A stretch of DNA of 64,000 nt from Paludibacteraceae bacterium (GTDB taxonomy: Bacteria; Bacteroidota; Bacteroidia; Bacteroidales; Paludibacteraceae), in contig JAKSKZ010000007.1 of the NCBI GenBank assembly GCA_024401475.1, forward strand, positions 35,001 through 99,000, given 5' to 3'. The notes under the pieces were generated by a model. It worked only from the letters and a program-made list of their open reading frames with translations. It did no database searches and was not told the origin of the DNA. This document shows, in pieces, positions 53,351 to 62,391 of the stretch. A program made the translations under genes and the position numbers. Each line of letters opens with the position of its first letter. Position 1 is the stretch's first letter.

Positions 53351-54844
53351 TCAATGCTTGTGATAAGTACGATCCATCTCATACTTAGGATCGCAAGTCA
53401 AGGCAATGCCCAACTTCTTCAAGGTCTGTTCATCAACCGAAGAGACCAAAACGGTCGTATGAGCCGTAGCTCCCTTCAACTTTGGCAACTGACGAATTGC
53501 ACGCTCCGCCAGCTCATTGTGTGCTGCAGAAGAAGACAATGCAATCAAAATTTCATCCGTATGAAGACGAGGGTTCGTGCTTCCCAAATACTCTGTTTTA
53601 AGTGTCTGAATCGGCTCAATCGCCAAACGGGAAACCAAATTAAATGACTGATCAATATTCGCCAACGCCTTCAAAGCATTCAAAAGTGCAGCCGCCAACG
53701 GGCCAAGCTTATCACTCGTCTTGCCAGTAACAATAGTTCCGTCTGGAAGTTCGATTGCTGCAGCCGGCCTACCCTCCGTCATAGCCTCCTTGGCACGAGC
53801 GGCCTCAACCACCTTATAATCGGTCACCTTCAAGTGAGCTTGTTGCATCAACGACTCCAACTTATCGATATTATCCGAGCTCTCGCCATAACGTTTCTTG
53901 TCGCACAAACATTTGAAATAACGTCTGATAATCTCTTGCTTAGAAGCCTCCTTACAAACCTCATCATCAACGATGCAATTTCCTGCCATATTCACACCCA
54001 TATCCGTTGGGCTCTTGTATGGACTTTCGCCATATATCATTTCAAAAGTTGCACTCAACACGGAGAAGGCCTCAACATCACGGTTGTAGTTGACCGTAGT
54101 TTCACCATAGGCCTCCAAATGGAAGGAATCGATGATGTTGACATCGTTCAAATCGGAAGTGGCTGCCTCGTAAGCCAGATTCACAGGGTGCTTCAAAGGA
54201 ATATTCCAGATTGGGAACGTTTCGAATTTCGCATAACCTGCATCTATTCCACGCTTGTGCTCATGATAAAGTTGCGACAAACAGACAGCCAATTTGCCGC
54301 TGCCAGGACCAGGAGCCGTCACAACAACCAACGGACGATCGGTCGTGATGTACTCGTTCTTGCCATATCCATTATCGGAAACGATCAACTCAACATTGTT
54401 CGGATAACCTTCAATACGATAATGATGGAACACCTTAATGCCCAAAGCCTTCAAACGCTTCTCGAAAAGGAGTGCAGAAGGTTGCTTGCTGAACATCGTC
54501 AAGCAAACACTACCCACGAAAAGGCCTACGCTGCTAAAGGCATCAATCAAACGAAGAACATCCTCGTCGTATGAGATACCATAGTCGGCACGAATTTTAT
54601 TCGACTCAATATCCTCAGCATTGATGGCTATCACAATCTCTATTTTATCCTTCAACTTCAACAACATCTGAAGCTTTGAATCGGGTTGGAAACCAGGCAA
54701 CACACGAGACGCATGATAATCGTCGAACAACTTGCCCCCGATTTCGAGGTATAGTTTATTACCGAACTTTTCAATTCGCTCGGCAATATGCGACGACTGC
54801 ATACTCAAATACTTATCGTTATCAAATCCTACTTTAGCACTCAT
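53351..54844 (-). CDS. DUF1846 domain protein
   Basis: A 497-residue cytoplasmic protein of the DUF1846 family, starting at 54844 (MSAKVGFDNDKYLSMQSSHIAERIEKFG). Characteristic segments are LYLEIGGKLFDDYHASRVLPGF, VVVTAPGPGSGKLAVCLSQLYHE (a P-loop-like Gly-rich stretch), and CDKKRYGESSDNIDKLE. Structures of the family show a kinase-like fold, but no reaction is established to my knowledge. Length is standard. The 411-bp region upstream (54845-55254) holds no gene. Confidence 0.88.
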   Translation of the reverse strand: MSAKVGFDNDKYLSMQSSHIAERIEKFGNKLYLEIGGKLFDDYHASRVLPGFQPDSKLQMLLKLKDKIEIVIAINAEDIESNKIRADYGISYDEDVLRLIDAFSSVGLFVGSVCLTMFSKQPSALLFEKRLKALGIKVFHHYRIEGYPNNVELIVSDNGYGKNEYITTDRPLVVVTAPGPGSGKLAVCLSQLYHEHKRGIDAGYAKFETFPIWNIPLKHPVNLAYEAATSDLNDVNIIDSFHLEAYGETTVNYNRDVEAFSVLSATFEMIYGESPYKSPTDMGVNMAGNCIVDDEVCKEASKQEIIRRYFKCLCDKKRYGESSDNIDKLESLMQQAHLKVTDYKVVEAARAKEAMTEGRPAAAIELPDGTIVTGKTSDKLGPLAAALLNALKALANIDQSFNLVSRLAIEPIQTLKTEYLGSTNPRLHTDEILIALSSSAAHNELAERAIRQLPKLKGATAHTTVLVSSVDEQTLKKLGIALTCDPKYEMDRTYHKH

Positions 54845-55254
54845 ACCTATTATTATTTTTATCACACAAAGATACAAAACTATCTGCACTGCCGTCACAA
54901 AACAAGCGAGGAATTTAGCAAAAACGCCATAAAACTTAACCCATGCCACAAAAATGCCTTGGACAGAAAGAAATTTGATATCATTTCCTATATACAAATA
55001 GAAAATTGTCAAAGTTGCGGACACTATTCTCGACTTTCAGGCAGGCAACTTGGCTCACATGGAACAGGGGCGTAATTCTTTCTGTCCTCCCCTACTCCTA
55101 CGTCCAAGGCTTTATTTAAATAACCAAGAATGACGGCAACCTTAATTGAGGTGAATCAAGAAACATAGCATTTATCGCTTTAAAATCATTTTATCATTGA
55201 CACACCACATACAAATGTATAATTTCGGAACTATAAACCCATCAACACTAAACG

Positions 55255-55464
55255 ATGACATATTTCAACCCCACCACTACAGTACAAAAGATGGCATATA
55301 AAATCAATGTGTTCTTTTTGCTACTTTCCGTTGCAGCAGACAAAGACCATGGAAATACTCCATCAGAAAATTTCATAAAGCTAAATCCAAGAACGGATGG
55401 TGGTGGTGATCCTGTAGATTTGCTGAATGGAAGAAAATATTCTCGCTCCGTATTAACCCAATGA
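55255..55464 (+). CDS. Small hypothetical protein (69 residues)
   Basis: An open frame beginning MTYFNPTTTVQKMAYKINVFF, with a hydrophobic stretch (INVFFLLLSVAA) that could be a signal or membrane helix if the internal Met13 is used. Its stop overlaps the next frame by four bases (ATGA). No family recognised; may be a fragment. Confidence 0.35.
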   Translation: MTYFNPTTTVQKMAYKINVFFLLLSVAADKDHGNTPSENFIKLNPRTDGGGDPVDLLNGRKYSRSVLTQ

Positions 55465-55703
55465 ATTTTAACGAACTAGAAAACGAATGTATAGAATACA
55501 TAGGCAACATTTCCATTGGAGATCATAATCAATCCACACCTCACTGGGTAAACATAGTAGAAGCCAAAGTAGGAACAAAAATTAATTGCCTTGGACACTC
55601 CAAAGTTGTTGTCCGACAAACTAAGATTTGGGATCCAATAGATGGAAAAATCAAAACAGAGGGATGGCCTTCTTTCAATTACATAGGCATCGTAAAATAC
55701 TAA
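55461..55703 (+). CDS. Small hypothetical protein (80 residues)
   Basis: An 80-residue soluble protein, acidic N-terminus (NFNELENECIEYIGNISIGDHNQSTPHW), then VGTKINCLGHSKVVVRQTKIWDP. It lies between two other orphan frames with close spacing: overlap with the upstream, five bases from the downstream. No family recognised. Reminiscent of immunity-like or orphan small proteins in accessory loci, but this is only a guess. Confidence 0.5.
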   Translation: MNFNELENECIEYIGNISIGDHNQSTPHWVNIVEAKVGTKINCLGHSKVVVRQTKIWDPIDGKIKTEGWPSFNYIGIVKY

Positions 55704-55708
55704 ACAAA

Positions 55709-56446
55709 ATGAAGAAATTATCATTCACTATCATTTGCTGTTTTTTGGGAGTTTTGTTGAACTCGTATGCTCAACCTATTCCCAAAGAAATAGAATACGC
55801 AGAAAAAATCAGCAGAAAGGTCAAACGCATCCAACCGCATTATCGAAATTTATTATCGAATCAACTCAAATCCAATAAAGACACCGAAGACATAACCGAC
55901 ATCTCCTTCTTAAATATCTATACAATATACGCCACCAAAAGAGCAGACAGAATTCAGAGAAGGCTATCACACCCCTACTCCTCAAAACTGCTCAAATGGA
56001 TGAATTCTTCTGACTCATTAAGGAAGGATGATTTCTTATCATACATAGACCCTCGAAAGATAGACTGCAACCATTGTCTTCTATTCAGAGACTCTTCCTA
56101 CATCGGCATGATGATTCCTTACGTAAACAAAAAAGAGGAGTGGCAATTTAAAAATAGTTCATTTTACCTAATGGATATAACAAAAATGAAAGCCTTATTC
56201 AAAATAATTTCCAAAATCAAACCAGACTTTGTTTTCGAAGTATGCCAAGACTTTACATACTTCTTCATAATAGACAAAAGAATATACGGGATAGTCTATG
56301 ACTATGACAAAGAAGAATATTTTATGCTGTCATTAAAAGAATATATAGAAAAGATTGTATCCATTGAGCCCATGAAAGAACACAGCATTGAACTTATAGA
56401 CCGGGAGTACCAATTCGGCGTGAAATACCCAACATGGAAAGAGTAA
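55709..56446 (+). CDS. Hypothetical exported protein
   Basis: A 245-residue protein started at 55709, giving signal peptide MKKLSFTIICCFLGVLLNSYAQ. The mature part is charged and mixed alpha/beta, with IDCNHCLLFRDSSYIGMMIPYVNKKEEW in the centre and EVCQDFTYFFIIDKRIYGIVYD later. I recognise no family. Five bases after the 80-residue gene, so a small operon with it. Confidence 0.65.
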   Translation: MKKLSFTIICCFLGVLLNSYAQPIPKEIEYAEKISRKVKRIQPHYRNLLSNQLKSNKDTEDITDISFLNIYTIYATKRADRIQRRLSHPYSSKLLKWMNSSDSLRKDDFLSYIDPRKIDCNHCLLFRDSSYIGMMIPYVNKKEEWQFKNSSFYLMDITKMKALFKIISKIKPDFVFEVCQDFTYFFIIDKRIYGIVYDYDKEEYFMLSLKEYIEKIVSIEPMKEHSIELIDREYQFGVKYPTWKE

Positions 56447-56632
56447 GAATGTCGAAGAAAGGACATGCTTCACTACCTAAATGACCAATCATAATACTAA
56501 TTTTCTCAAGATGAATAAAGCGAAGCTTAACATTGTTTATTCCAATACAAACCCCTATTATCCCATTCGGAAGATTACTAGCACGTTTTTTTCGTAATAC
56601 TAACTAATATATGATTAGTCTAAACAAAAAAG

Positions 56633-57333
56633 TTAGTCATTCTCCTCTACAGAGATCTTCCTTTTTATCTCCTCTTCCCTCTCCTTGGTATAGAAGCTCG
56701 ATCATTTTGTTCGTAGTCACTCCAATTTTGAGCGTCAGGGAACCTCATCTCTTCACACCCTGCCCCTATTGCTCTTATCCGAGTAGAATCAACTCCATTG
56801 TTTATTAAAACACGACGGAGATACCTTGCATGTGAATCGGCCAATCCACGAGAATATTTTTGAATCCATTTACGTTCAGGATCATCTTTGCGAAGAGGAC
56901 CTCCATCTCCTGAATGACCAACTACTAAAAAAGTATCATTAGGGAAAAGAGAGATGAACTCCGCCATTTCCTGCCATTGGGTTTCATCCGCACTATATGG
57001 TGCTATTCCCATCACGAATCTCATATAGTCCCATTCAATTTTTTGCGGAACGTTCGCATTTATTTCAGAAGATTCTTGGGCCTTCGCGTCTTGGCAGGCA
57101 ACCAACGACTCCATACCAGCTGCCACCCCGATAATTTTCAACGCCTTGCCGGCTTTGTGTTTCAAACTCAATTGAGCCTCTATATATTGTCGCTCTCGTT
57201 CGCACGCAGGGCAAGTGCCTCGACATTCACCAGAAAAGGTGCACTCTGATGGCTCGTATTGAATACCGTTCGCCTCCGCTATCTGTTTTCGGATAGTTTT
57301 GAGTGCCTCGCAAGTATATTTCCCTCAATTCAT
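56633..57333 (-). pseudogene. OmpA-like lipoprotein pseudogene (second copy of tandem pair)
   Basis: This copy aligns along its length with the intact gene at 57346-58026. Two lesions are seen. Codon 3 is TGA (57327-57325) where the intact copy has CGA Arg. Near the 3' end a net loss of 10 bases after the codons for NDR (near 56695) shifts the frame: the protein would end SIPRRGKRR at 56665, while the ancestral frame continues as FYTKEREEEIKRK to a TAA at 56633. Between the lesions the frame is open (to 57171 from an unlikely TTG). It encodes the same Cys-rich N-terminus, hydrophobic helix, lipobox VAC and OmpA-like peptidoglycan-binding domain. Probably inactive. Confidence 0.85.
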
Positions 57334-57345
57334 ACAATTAAATCT

Positions 57346-58026
57346 TCATCTGTTTTCTTCTTTCAATTTTCTATCAAGTTCCTCCACCCTTTCTTTCGAA
57401 TAGAACTCCAATGTCACTCGTTCATTCAGCTCATGTTCCAACTCATTTTTAGCATTAGGGAATCTTTGCTCGGAGGTTCCCGCACCGATGTGGACTACTT
57501 TATTGGGGTCAGCCCCCCTTTGAATGAGGATGTCACGAACACTCCTCGCTCTTACTTCTGATAATTTTTGTTTGAAACTCTGATTGTGTGACCGATCATC
57601 ACTATGCCCCACAACGAGGAACGTATCATTGGGGAAAAGTGATACAAAATCAGCCATTTCATCGAACTGGCTTTCTATTGCAGGGTCAGGAGCGGCACCT
57701 GTCATTTTAAACCAACAATAATCCCACTCAAATTTTTGCGGAACAGAATTGGTTGACGTAACATCATCCTGAGCCCTTGCCTCTTGACAAGCCAGCATAC
57801 TCGCCATGCCTGCAGCCACACCGACAATCTGCAATGCCTTGCCTGCCTTCTGTTTCAAACTCAACTGAGCCTCTATATACTGTCGCTCCCGTTCACACGC
57901 AGGGCATGTGCCCCGACATTCACCAGAAAAGGCGCACTCTGATGGCTCGTATTGAATACCGTTCGCCTCCGCTATCTGTTTTCGGATAGCCTTGAGTGCC
58001 TCACAAGTATATTTTCCTCGATTCAT
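57346..58026 (-). CDS. OmpA family protein with Cys-rich N-terminal domain
   Basis: A 226-residue protein. Residues 1-60 form a Cys-rich segment (C8, C31, C37, C41, C44 in TCEALKAIRKQI ... ECAFSGECRGTCPACERE), seen as a modular N-terminus in other Bacteroidales proteins. Residues 65-80 are hydrophobic and end in a lipobox-like MLAC (Cys80), so the C-terminal part may be a lipoprotein anchored from an internal signal. Residues about 105-210 are OmpA-like: SLFPNDTFLVVGHSDDRSHNQSFKQKLSEVRARSVRDILIQRGADPNKV with the peptidoglycan-binding Asp and Arg. The C-terminal tail is a charged helix. Thirteen bases upstream of its own broken copy. Confidence 0.82.
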   Translation of the reverse strand: MNRGKYTCEALKAIRKQIAEANGIQYEPSECAFSGECRGTCPACERERQYIEAQLSLKQKAGKALQIVGVAAGMASMLACQEARAQDDVTSTNSVPQKFEWDYCWFKMTGAAPDPAIESQFDEMADFVSLFPNDTFLVVGHSDDRSHNQSFKQKLSEVRARSVRDILIQRGADPNKVVHIGAGTSEQRFPNAKNELEHELNERVTLEFYSKERVEELDRKLKEENR

Positions 58027-58282
58027 ACAATCAAAAATTCATCTGTTTCTTAACTTTTGGCATAGAGTCCCAACGATGTAAGAAGATAGTAACAAATTCA
58101 GATTTTGATACATGGAAAATCGGTTCACACGCACTTTTTGACCTAAAAACACAAAAAACAGCCGTTTCATGACCGAATAAGACAGATTCCCAACCTATTA
58201 TTACCAAATTCTGGCATCATTATCCTATACTTGAAACCACACAAATTTATACTTTCGTCACAGAACATTAAAATTTCAAACC

Positions 58283-60226
58283 ATGAAATATTCTGTAAAA
58301 AAACTTAGCATTGCTTTTGCTTTGTCTTGCATTCCTATGATAAATAGTAATGCAGCAGAGACGCTAAAAGTTGATTTGACGGACAGCATCCGCCCTGTGA
58401 CTCATTGTGCTTCCGGATCCCTCTATGGTATGACCGAGAATGAACCCGTTGACATAAAATCATTAGTTGCACCTTTAAAACCACACATGTTTTGCCAACC
58501 TCCAGAAGGCAAAAACTACAACCAACACCCTTACGGAGACGGTTATATTGTGGCAAAAAGATTATCAAACGCCAATATTAACGCCCAAGTACAAATCACC
58601 CTACCCGACCTATTGCCTAACTGGCCTTACAAATGGCCTGGCATAAACAGTTGGTTGAGTTCGGTAGAAAAACAAGTAAAAAGAAGATACTCTGAAGGAA
58701 TCGACAACATCCACAGCTATGTGATTTGGAACGAACCCGACGGAACTTGGAACAATAACAACGGAGATATTAACTCCACCGTTTGGAAACCGACATACGA
58801 GCTACTTCGTAAATTGGATCCCAACACGAGAATCGTAGGTCCTTGCATGGCTTACTATAACGAGTCAAGAATGAGAACATTCTTGAAATTCTGCAAGGAG
58901 AACAACTGTTTGCCTGACTTGATCTGTTGGCACCAATGGGGAAGCGGTGGCTTTGCCGATGCTGTAAGTAGTGTCCGCAAATTGCAAGCCGAATTGGGTC
59001 TGCCAGAACGTCCATACTGTATCAACGAATACTGTGCGGGTTCCGACGCTGAAAAGCAAAAATACGAGGGTTGCCCAGGATATTCGGTTCCGTTCATTGC
59101 GAAATTCGAAAGATACAATGTAGAGAGCGCCACTATCTCCTGGTGGCACGTTCCACACCCAGGCCGTTTGGGAAGCTTGCTTACTGACGATGGTCAAAAA
59201 GGCGGTGGTTGGTGGCTATACAAATGGTATGGCGACATGGAAGGCTACATGGCCAAGGTAACCCCTCCAAACGATAGAAGCGAAGGCGTCGATGGTTTTG
59301 CTTCTGTCGACAAGAAGCACAATTGTGCAAGCCTGGTTTTGGGTGGAAAATCAGTAGGCAACGTGGATGTCGTTTTCCAAAAGATGCCAGATTTCTTGAG
59401 CGGCGCTGTGAAGGTTAAGATCGAACGCGCCACTTGGAAGAGCATCAACACTCCTGTCAACTCTACTGACTTAATTTCAGAGACTACAATGAGTGTAAAC
59501 GGTGGATCTCTCACCGTTCCTGTAAAGATTGAAAGCGAGCTGTATGGCTACCGTATCTACATCACGCCCGTAAATGTCCCTCAAAATCCCTACAAAAACA
59601 TTGTAGCGACTATTCCTGGAACAATCGAGGCTGAAAACTACGACGAGGCTGGACAAGGCTTTTCTTACTATGACAATGACGACGAGAACAAGGGCGACGG
59701 AAAGTTTCGTGAGAACGAAGGCGTTGACGTGGTAAAATCTAGCGAAGGCTACGCCATTGGTTACACAGAAAAGGGAGAATGGTTAGAATACACTGTAAAC
59801 GTGGAGGAATCCAGAGAATACGAAATCACAGCCTTAGTCTCAAACGGAGGCGAGATGGACGGATTCAAGTTGTATATCGATAACAAAGCGATAACCAAGG
59901 ATTTCACCATTCCCAAGACAAGTGACGACTGGAGCGTTTACGAAGAGGTTACCATTGGCACGGCAGAGATTGAAAAAGGCGAGCACATTCTAAAACTCGA
60001 AATCGTTGGAAGTTACGTCAATATCGACTGGTTGAAATTTTCTGCGTTAAACTCCACTTTGTCTAAAGACATCTACTCTTTTGAAGAGATCGAGGGAATG
60101 GAGCATGCCAGATTCTATGATATGCAAGGAAACCAGATAAAGAAAGAAGACCTATTGGTCAACGAAGTTTACATTGCCATCACTCCACAGAAGGCAGAAG
60201 GCGTGAAATTCGTAAAGAAAAACTAA
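58283..60226 (+). CDS. Secreted clan GH-A glycoside hydrolase with CBM6 (paralogue 1)
   Basis: A 647-residue exported enzyme with signal peptide MKYSVKKLSIAFALSCIPMINSNA. Residues about 25-400 form a (beta/alpha)8-like catalytic domain with the two clan GH-A glutamates in plain view: VIWNEPDGTW (acid/base, about residue 153) and CINEYCAG (nucleophile, about residue 253). A beta-domain follows to about 430. Then CBM6 (ATIPGTIEAENYDEAGQGFSYYD ... GEWLEYTVNVEE ... NIDWLKFS). The C-terminal 50 residues (ARFYDMQGNQI ... VYIAITPQ ... VKFVKK) look like a divergent T9SS sorting domain. It resembles GH39-type beta-xylosidases most, but I cannot fix the family. Probable target is xylan or a related plant glycan. 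Confidence 0.8.
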   Translation: MKYSVKKLSIAFALSCIPMINSNAAETLKVDLTDSIRPVTHCASGSLYGMTENEPVDIKSLVAPLKPHMFCQPPEGKNYNQHPYGDGYIVAKRLSNANINAQVQITLPDLLPNWPYKWPGINSWLSSVEKQVKRRYSEGIDNIHSYVIWNEPDGTWNNNNGDINSTVWKPTYELLRKLDPNTRIVGPCMAYYNESRMRTFLKFCKENNCLPDLICWHQWGSGGFADAVSSVRKLQAELGLPERPYCINEYCAGSDAEKQKYEGCPGYSVPFIAKFERYNVESATISWWHVPHPGRLGSLLTDDGQKGGGWWLYKWYGDMEGYMAKVTPPNDRSEGVDGFASVDKKHNCASLVLGGKSVGNVDVVFQKMPDFLSGAVKVKIERATWKSINTPVNSTDLISETTMSVNGGSLTVPVKIESELYGYRIYITPVNVPQNPYKNIVATIPGTIEAENYDEAGQGFSYYDNDDENKGDGKFRENEGVDVVKSSEGYAIGYTEKGEWLEYTVNVEESREYEITALVSNGGEMDGFKLYIDNKAITKDFTIPKTSDDWSVYEEVTIGTAEIEKGEHILKLEIVGSYVNIDWLKFSALNSTLSKDIYSFEEIEGMEHARFYDMQGNQIKKEDLLVNEVYIAITPQKAEGVKFVKKN

Positions 60227-60240
60227 TAACAAACATCATA

Positions 60241-60275
60241 GGGAGAGCATGAAAACCAGTGCCCTCCCATTTTTG
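60241..60275 (+). terminator. Terminator after paralogue 1
   Basis: Stem GGGAGAGC / GCCCTCCC with one mismatch, loop of 12 bases and ATTTTTG. Confidence 0.65.
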
Positions 60276-60334
60276 CTTATCGAACTGAATAAAATAATCT
60301 TCTTCTTCCAGAGAAGAAAAAATAAGTTGTCATA

Positions 60335-62323
60335 ATGGGAAATTCAAGTATTAAAATCTATATTTGTTCTTGGTTACTCTTTGTTACAATTATGACGCTT
60401 TTCTTGAAACGATTTATAGCCCAAATTCCGTTATGGGTTGGCTTGTCCCTACCCTACGGTTTTTCTGCCGAAAGGTTAGAAGTTGATTTGACCGACAGCA
60501 TCCGACCTGTCACTCATTGTGCTTCGGGCTCTCTTTATGGAATAACAGAAACGTTACCAAGTGACATCAATGGGTTAGTTGCCCCATTGAAACCCAATCT
60601 ATTCTGTCTTCCTCCAGAAGGGAAGGATGGCAATCAGCATAATTTCGGCGATGGCTTCATTGTGGCAGAAAGACTAAAAGGAACAACGGCAAAGGTTCAG
60701 CTCTCTTTGGCCGACCTGCTCCCCTATTGGCCCTATCAATGGCCCGGCCTCAACAAATGGCTAAGCTCTGTGGAAGCCGTATTAAAAAGACACAACGCAT
60801 CAAGGTTGGACAACATCGACAGTTATGTGATTTGGAACGAGCCTAATGAGACTTGGCAAGACTCCAACGGTGATTTTTGCAAAGATTTATGGAAACCAAC
60901 TTTCGATTTGATTCGCAAATATAACCCTACGGTGAAAATTGTAGGACCAGCCACTTCTTTCTACAGCAGGGACCGATTCAAAAAATTCCTCTCTTTCTGT
61001 AAAGAAAACAATTGCCTCCCCGATTTGGTTTGTTGGCATCAATGGGGAAGCCAGAACTTTGCTGCAGCAGCCGAGGACTATCGGGATTTATTGCAAGAGC
61101 TAAAGCTACCCAATTTGCCTTTATGCATCAACGAATACAGTGCCAGCAGCGACGAGGACAAACGAAAATTTGAGGGATGCCCTGGCTACTGCGTACCCTT
61201 CATATCTAAATTTGAGCGAAACAATGTAGAAAGTGCCACCATCTCATGGTGGTTCACCGGCCTACCAGGTCGCTTGGGCAGTCTGCTGACCGCCAGCAAC
61301 GAACGCGGAGGCGGATGGTGGCTATACAAATGGTATGGCGACATGGACGGCTATATGGCCATGGTCACACCACCCAACGACAAGAGCGACGGACTGGATG
61401 GTTTTGCCGCTGTCAACAGAAAATATAACAGAGCCTCTTTAGTGGTAGGAGGAAAGTACGAAGGTCTCTCCGACATCCATTTCAAGCGATTGCCTGCTTT
61501 TCTAAACGGCAAAGTAAAAATGACCATCGAACGCGTCATTTGGAAAGACAAGGACAGTCCCGTGCCTTCCACCGATTTGCTTTCCGAAGAAGAGATATTC
61601 ATAACAGACACCACCCTATCCATACCGCTAAAGATAGAAAGTGCCCTGTACGCCTATCGCATCCAATTGACGGCATTGGAGGTTCCTCAAATCCCTTTCA
61701 ATGGCGTTGCCGCGACCATTCCTGGCATTGTCGAAGGAGAGAACTACGACATTGCGGGACAAGGATTCTCCTATTATGACAATAACGACGAAAACAGAGG
61801 AGGCGAATACCGCGACGACTGCGTTGATATCGTGAAATCAGACAATGGCTACGCCTTAGGCTACACGGAATACGGAGAGTGGACCGAATATACGATAAAT
61901 GCGGAAGAAAGCAGCATTTACGACATCACAGCCTACGTTTCCAACGGAGGAAAGGTGGATGGATTCCGACTATTCATTGACGACGAAGAGATAACCGAAG
62001 AGTATGAAATTCCTCAAACAGGCGACAATTGGTCCGTTTATAAAGAAGTGCCAATCACCATGGCTAAAATAGAGAAAGGAACTCACATACTAAAAATTGT
62101 CATCAATGGAAGTTATGTAAATATCGATTGGCTAAAATTCGCTAAACATACTCCATCAAACATCAAGGAGATTGTCGAGAACAGCAACATCGACACCTTG
62201 AAAGGTGCTCAGTTTTTCGACATGGAAGGCCGCCAAATTAATATAAACGAACTACAAACAGGCAAGGTTTACATTGCCATTTCTCCCGACAAACACGAAG
62301 AGATTAAATTCATAAAGAAATAA
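60335..62323 (+). CDS. Secreted clan GH-A glycoside hydrolase with CBM6 (paralogue 2)
   Basis: A 662-residue paralogue of the gene just upstream, same domain order and similar throughout (shared VDLTDSIRPVTHCASGSLYG, LVCWHQWGS, GGGWWLYKWYGDM). Active-site glutamates in VIWNEPNETW and CINEYSAS are kept. CBM6 has PGIVEGENYDIAGQGFSYYD; the C-terminus ends AQFFDMEGRQI ... VYIAISPD. The upstream start gives a long leader; the Met at 60392 (MTLFLKRFIAQIPLWVGLSL) gives a better signal peptide. A recent-but-diverged tandem duplication is the likely origin. A strong terminator follows. Confidence 0.8.
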   Translation: MGNSSIKIYICSWLLFVTIMTLFLKRFIAQIPLWVGLSLPYGFSAERLEVDLTDSIRPVTHCASGSLYGITETLPSDINGLVAPLKPNLFCLPPEGKDGNQHNFGDGFIVAERLKGTTAKVQLSLADLLPYWPYQWPGLNKWLSSVEAVLKRHNASRLDNIDSYVIWNEPNETWQDSNGDFCKDLWKPTFDLIRKYNPTVKIVGPATSFYSRDRFKKFLSFCKENNCLPDLVCWHQWGSQNFAAAAEDYRDLLQELKLPNLPLCINEYSASSDEDKRKFEGCPGYCVPFISKFERNNVESATISWWFTGLPGRLGSLLTASNERGGGWWLYKWYGDMDGYMAMVTPPNDKSDGLDGFAAVNRKYNRASLVVGGKYEGLSDIHFKRLPAFLNGKVKMTIERVIWKDKDSPVPSTDLLSEEEIFITDTTLSIPLKIESALYAYRIQLTALEVPQIPFNGVAATIPGIVEGENYDIAGQGFSYYDNNDENRGGEYRDDCVDIVKSDNGYALGYTEYGEWTEYTINAEESSIYDITAYVSNGGKVDGFRLFIDDEEITEEYEIPQTGDNWSVYKEVPITMAKIEKGTHILKIVINGSYVNIDWLKFAKHTPSNIKEIVENSNIDTLKGAQFFDMEGRQININELQTGKVYIAISPDKHEEIKFIKK

Positions 62324-62336
62324 TCAACTTCAAATA

Positions 62337-62386
62337 AAAGAGACAGCGGGTAAGCCAATTCTGGCATACCCGCTGTCTCTTTTTAG
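62337..62386. terminator. Strong bidirectional terminator
   Basis: Stem AGAGACAGCGGGTA-GCCA / TGGC-TACCCGCTGTCTCT with short loop and TTTTT, between the GH-A gene and the convergent ATPase gene. Confidence 0.88.
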
Positions 62387-62391
62387 AACAT

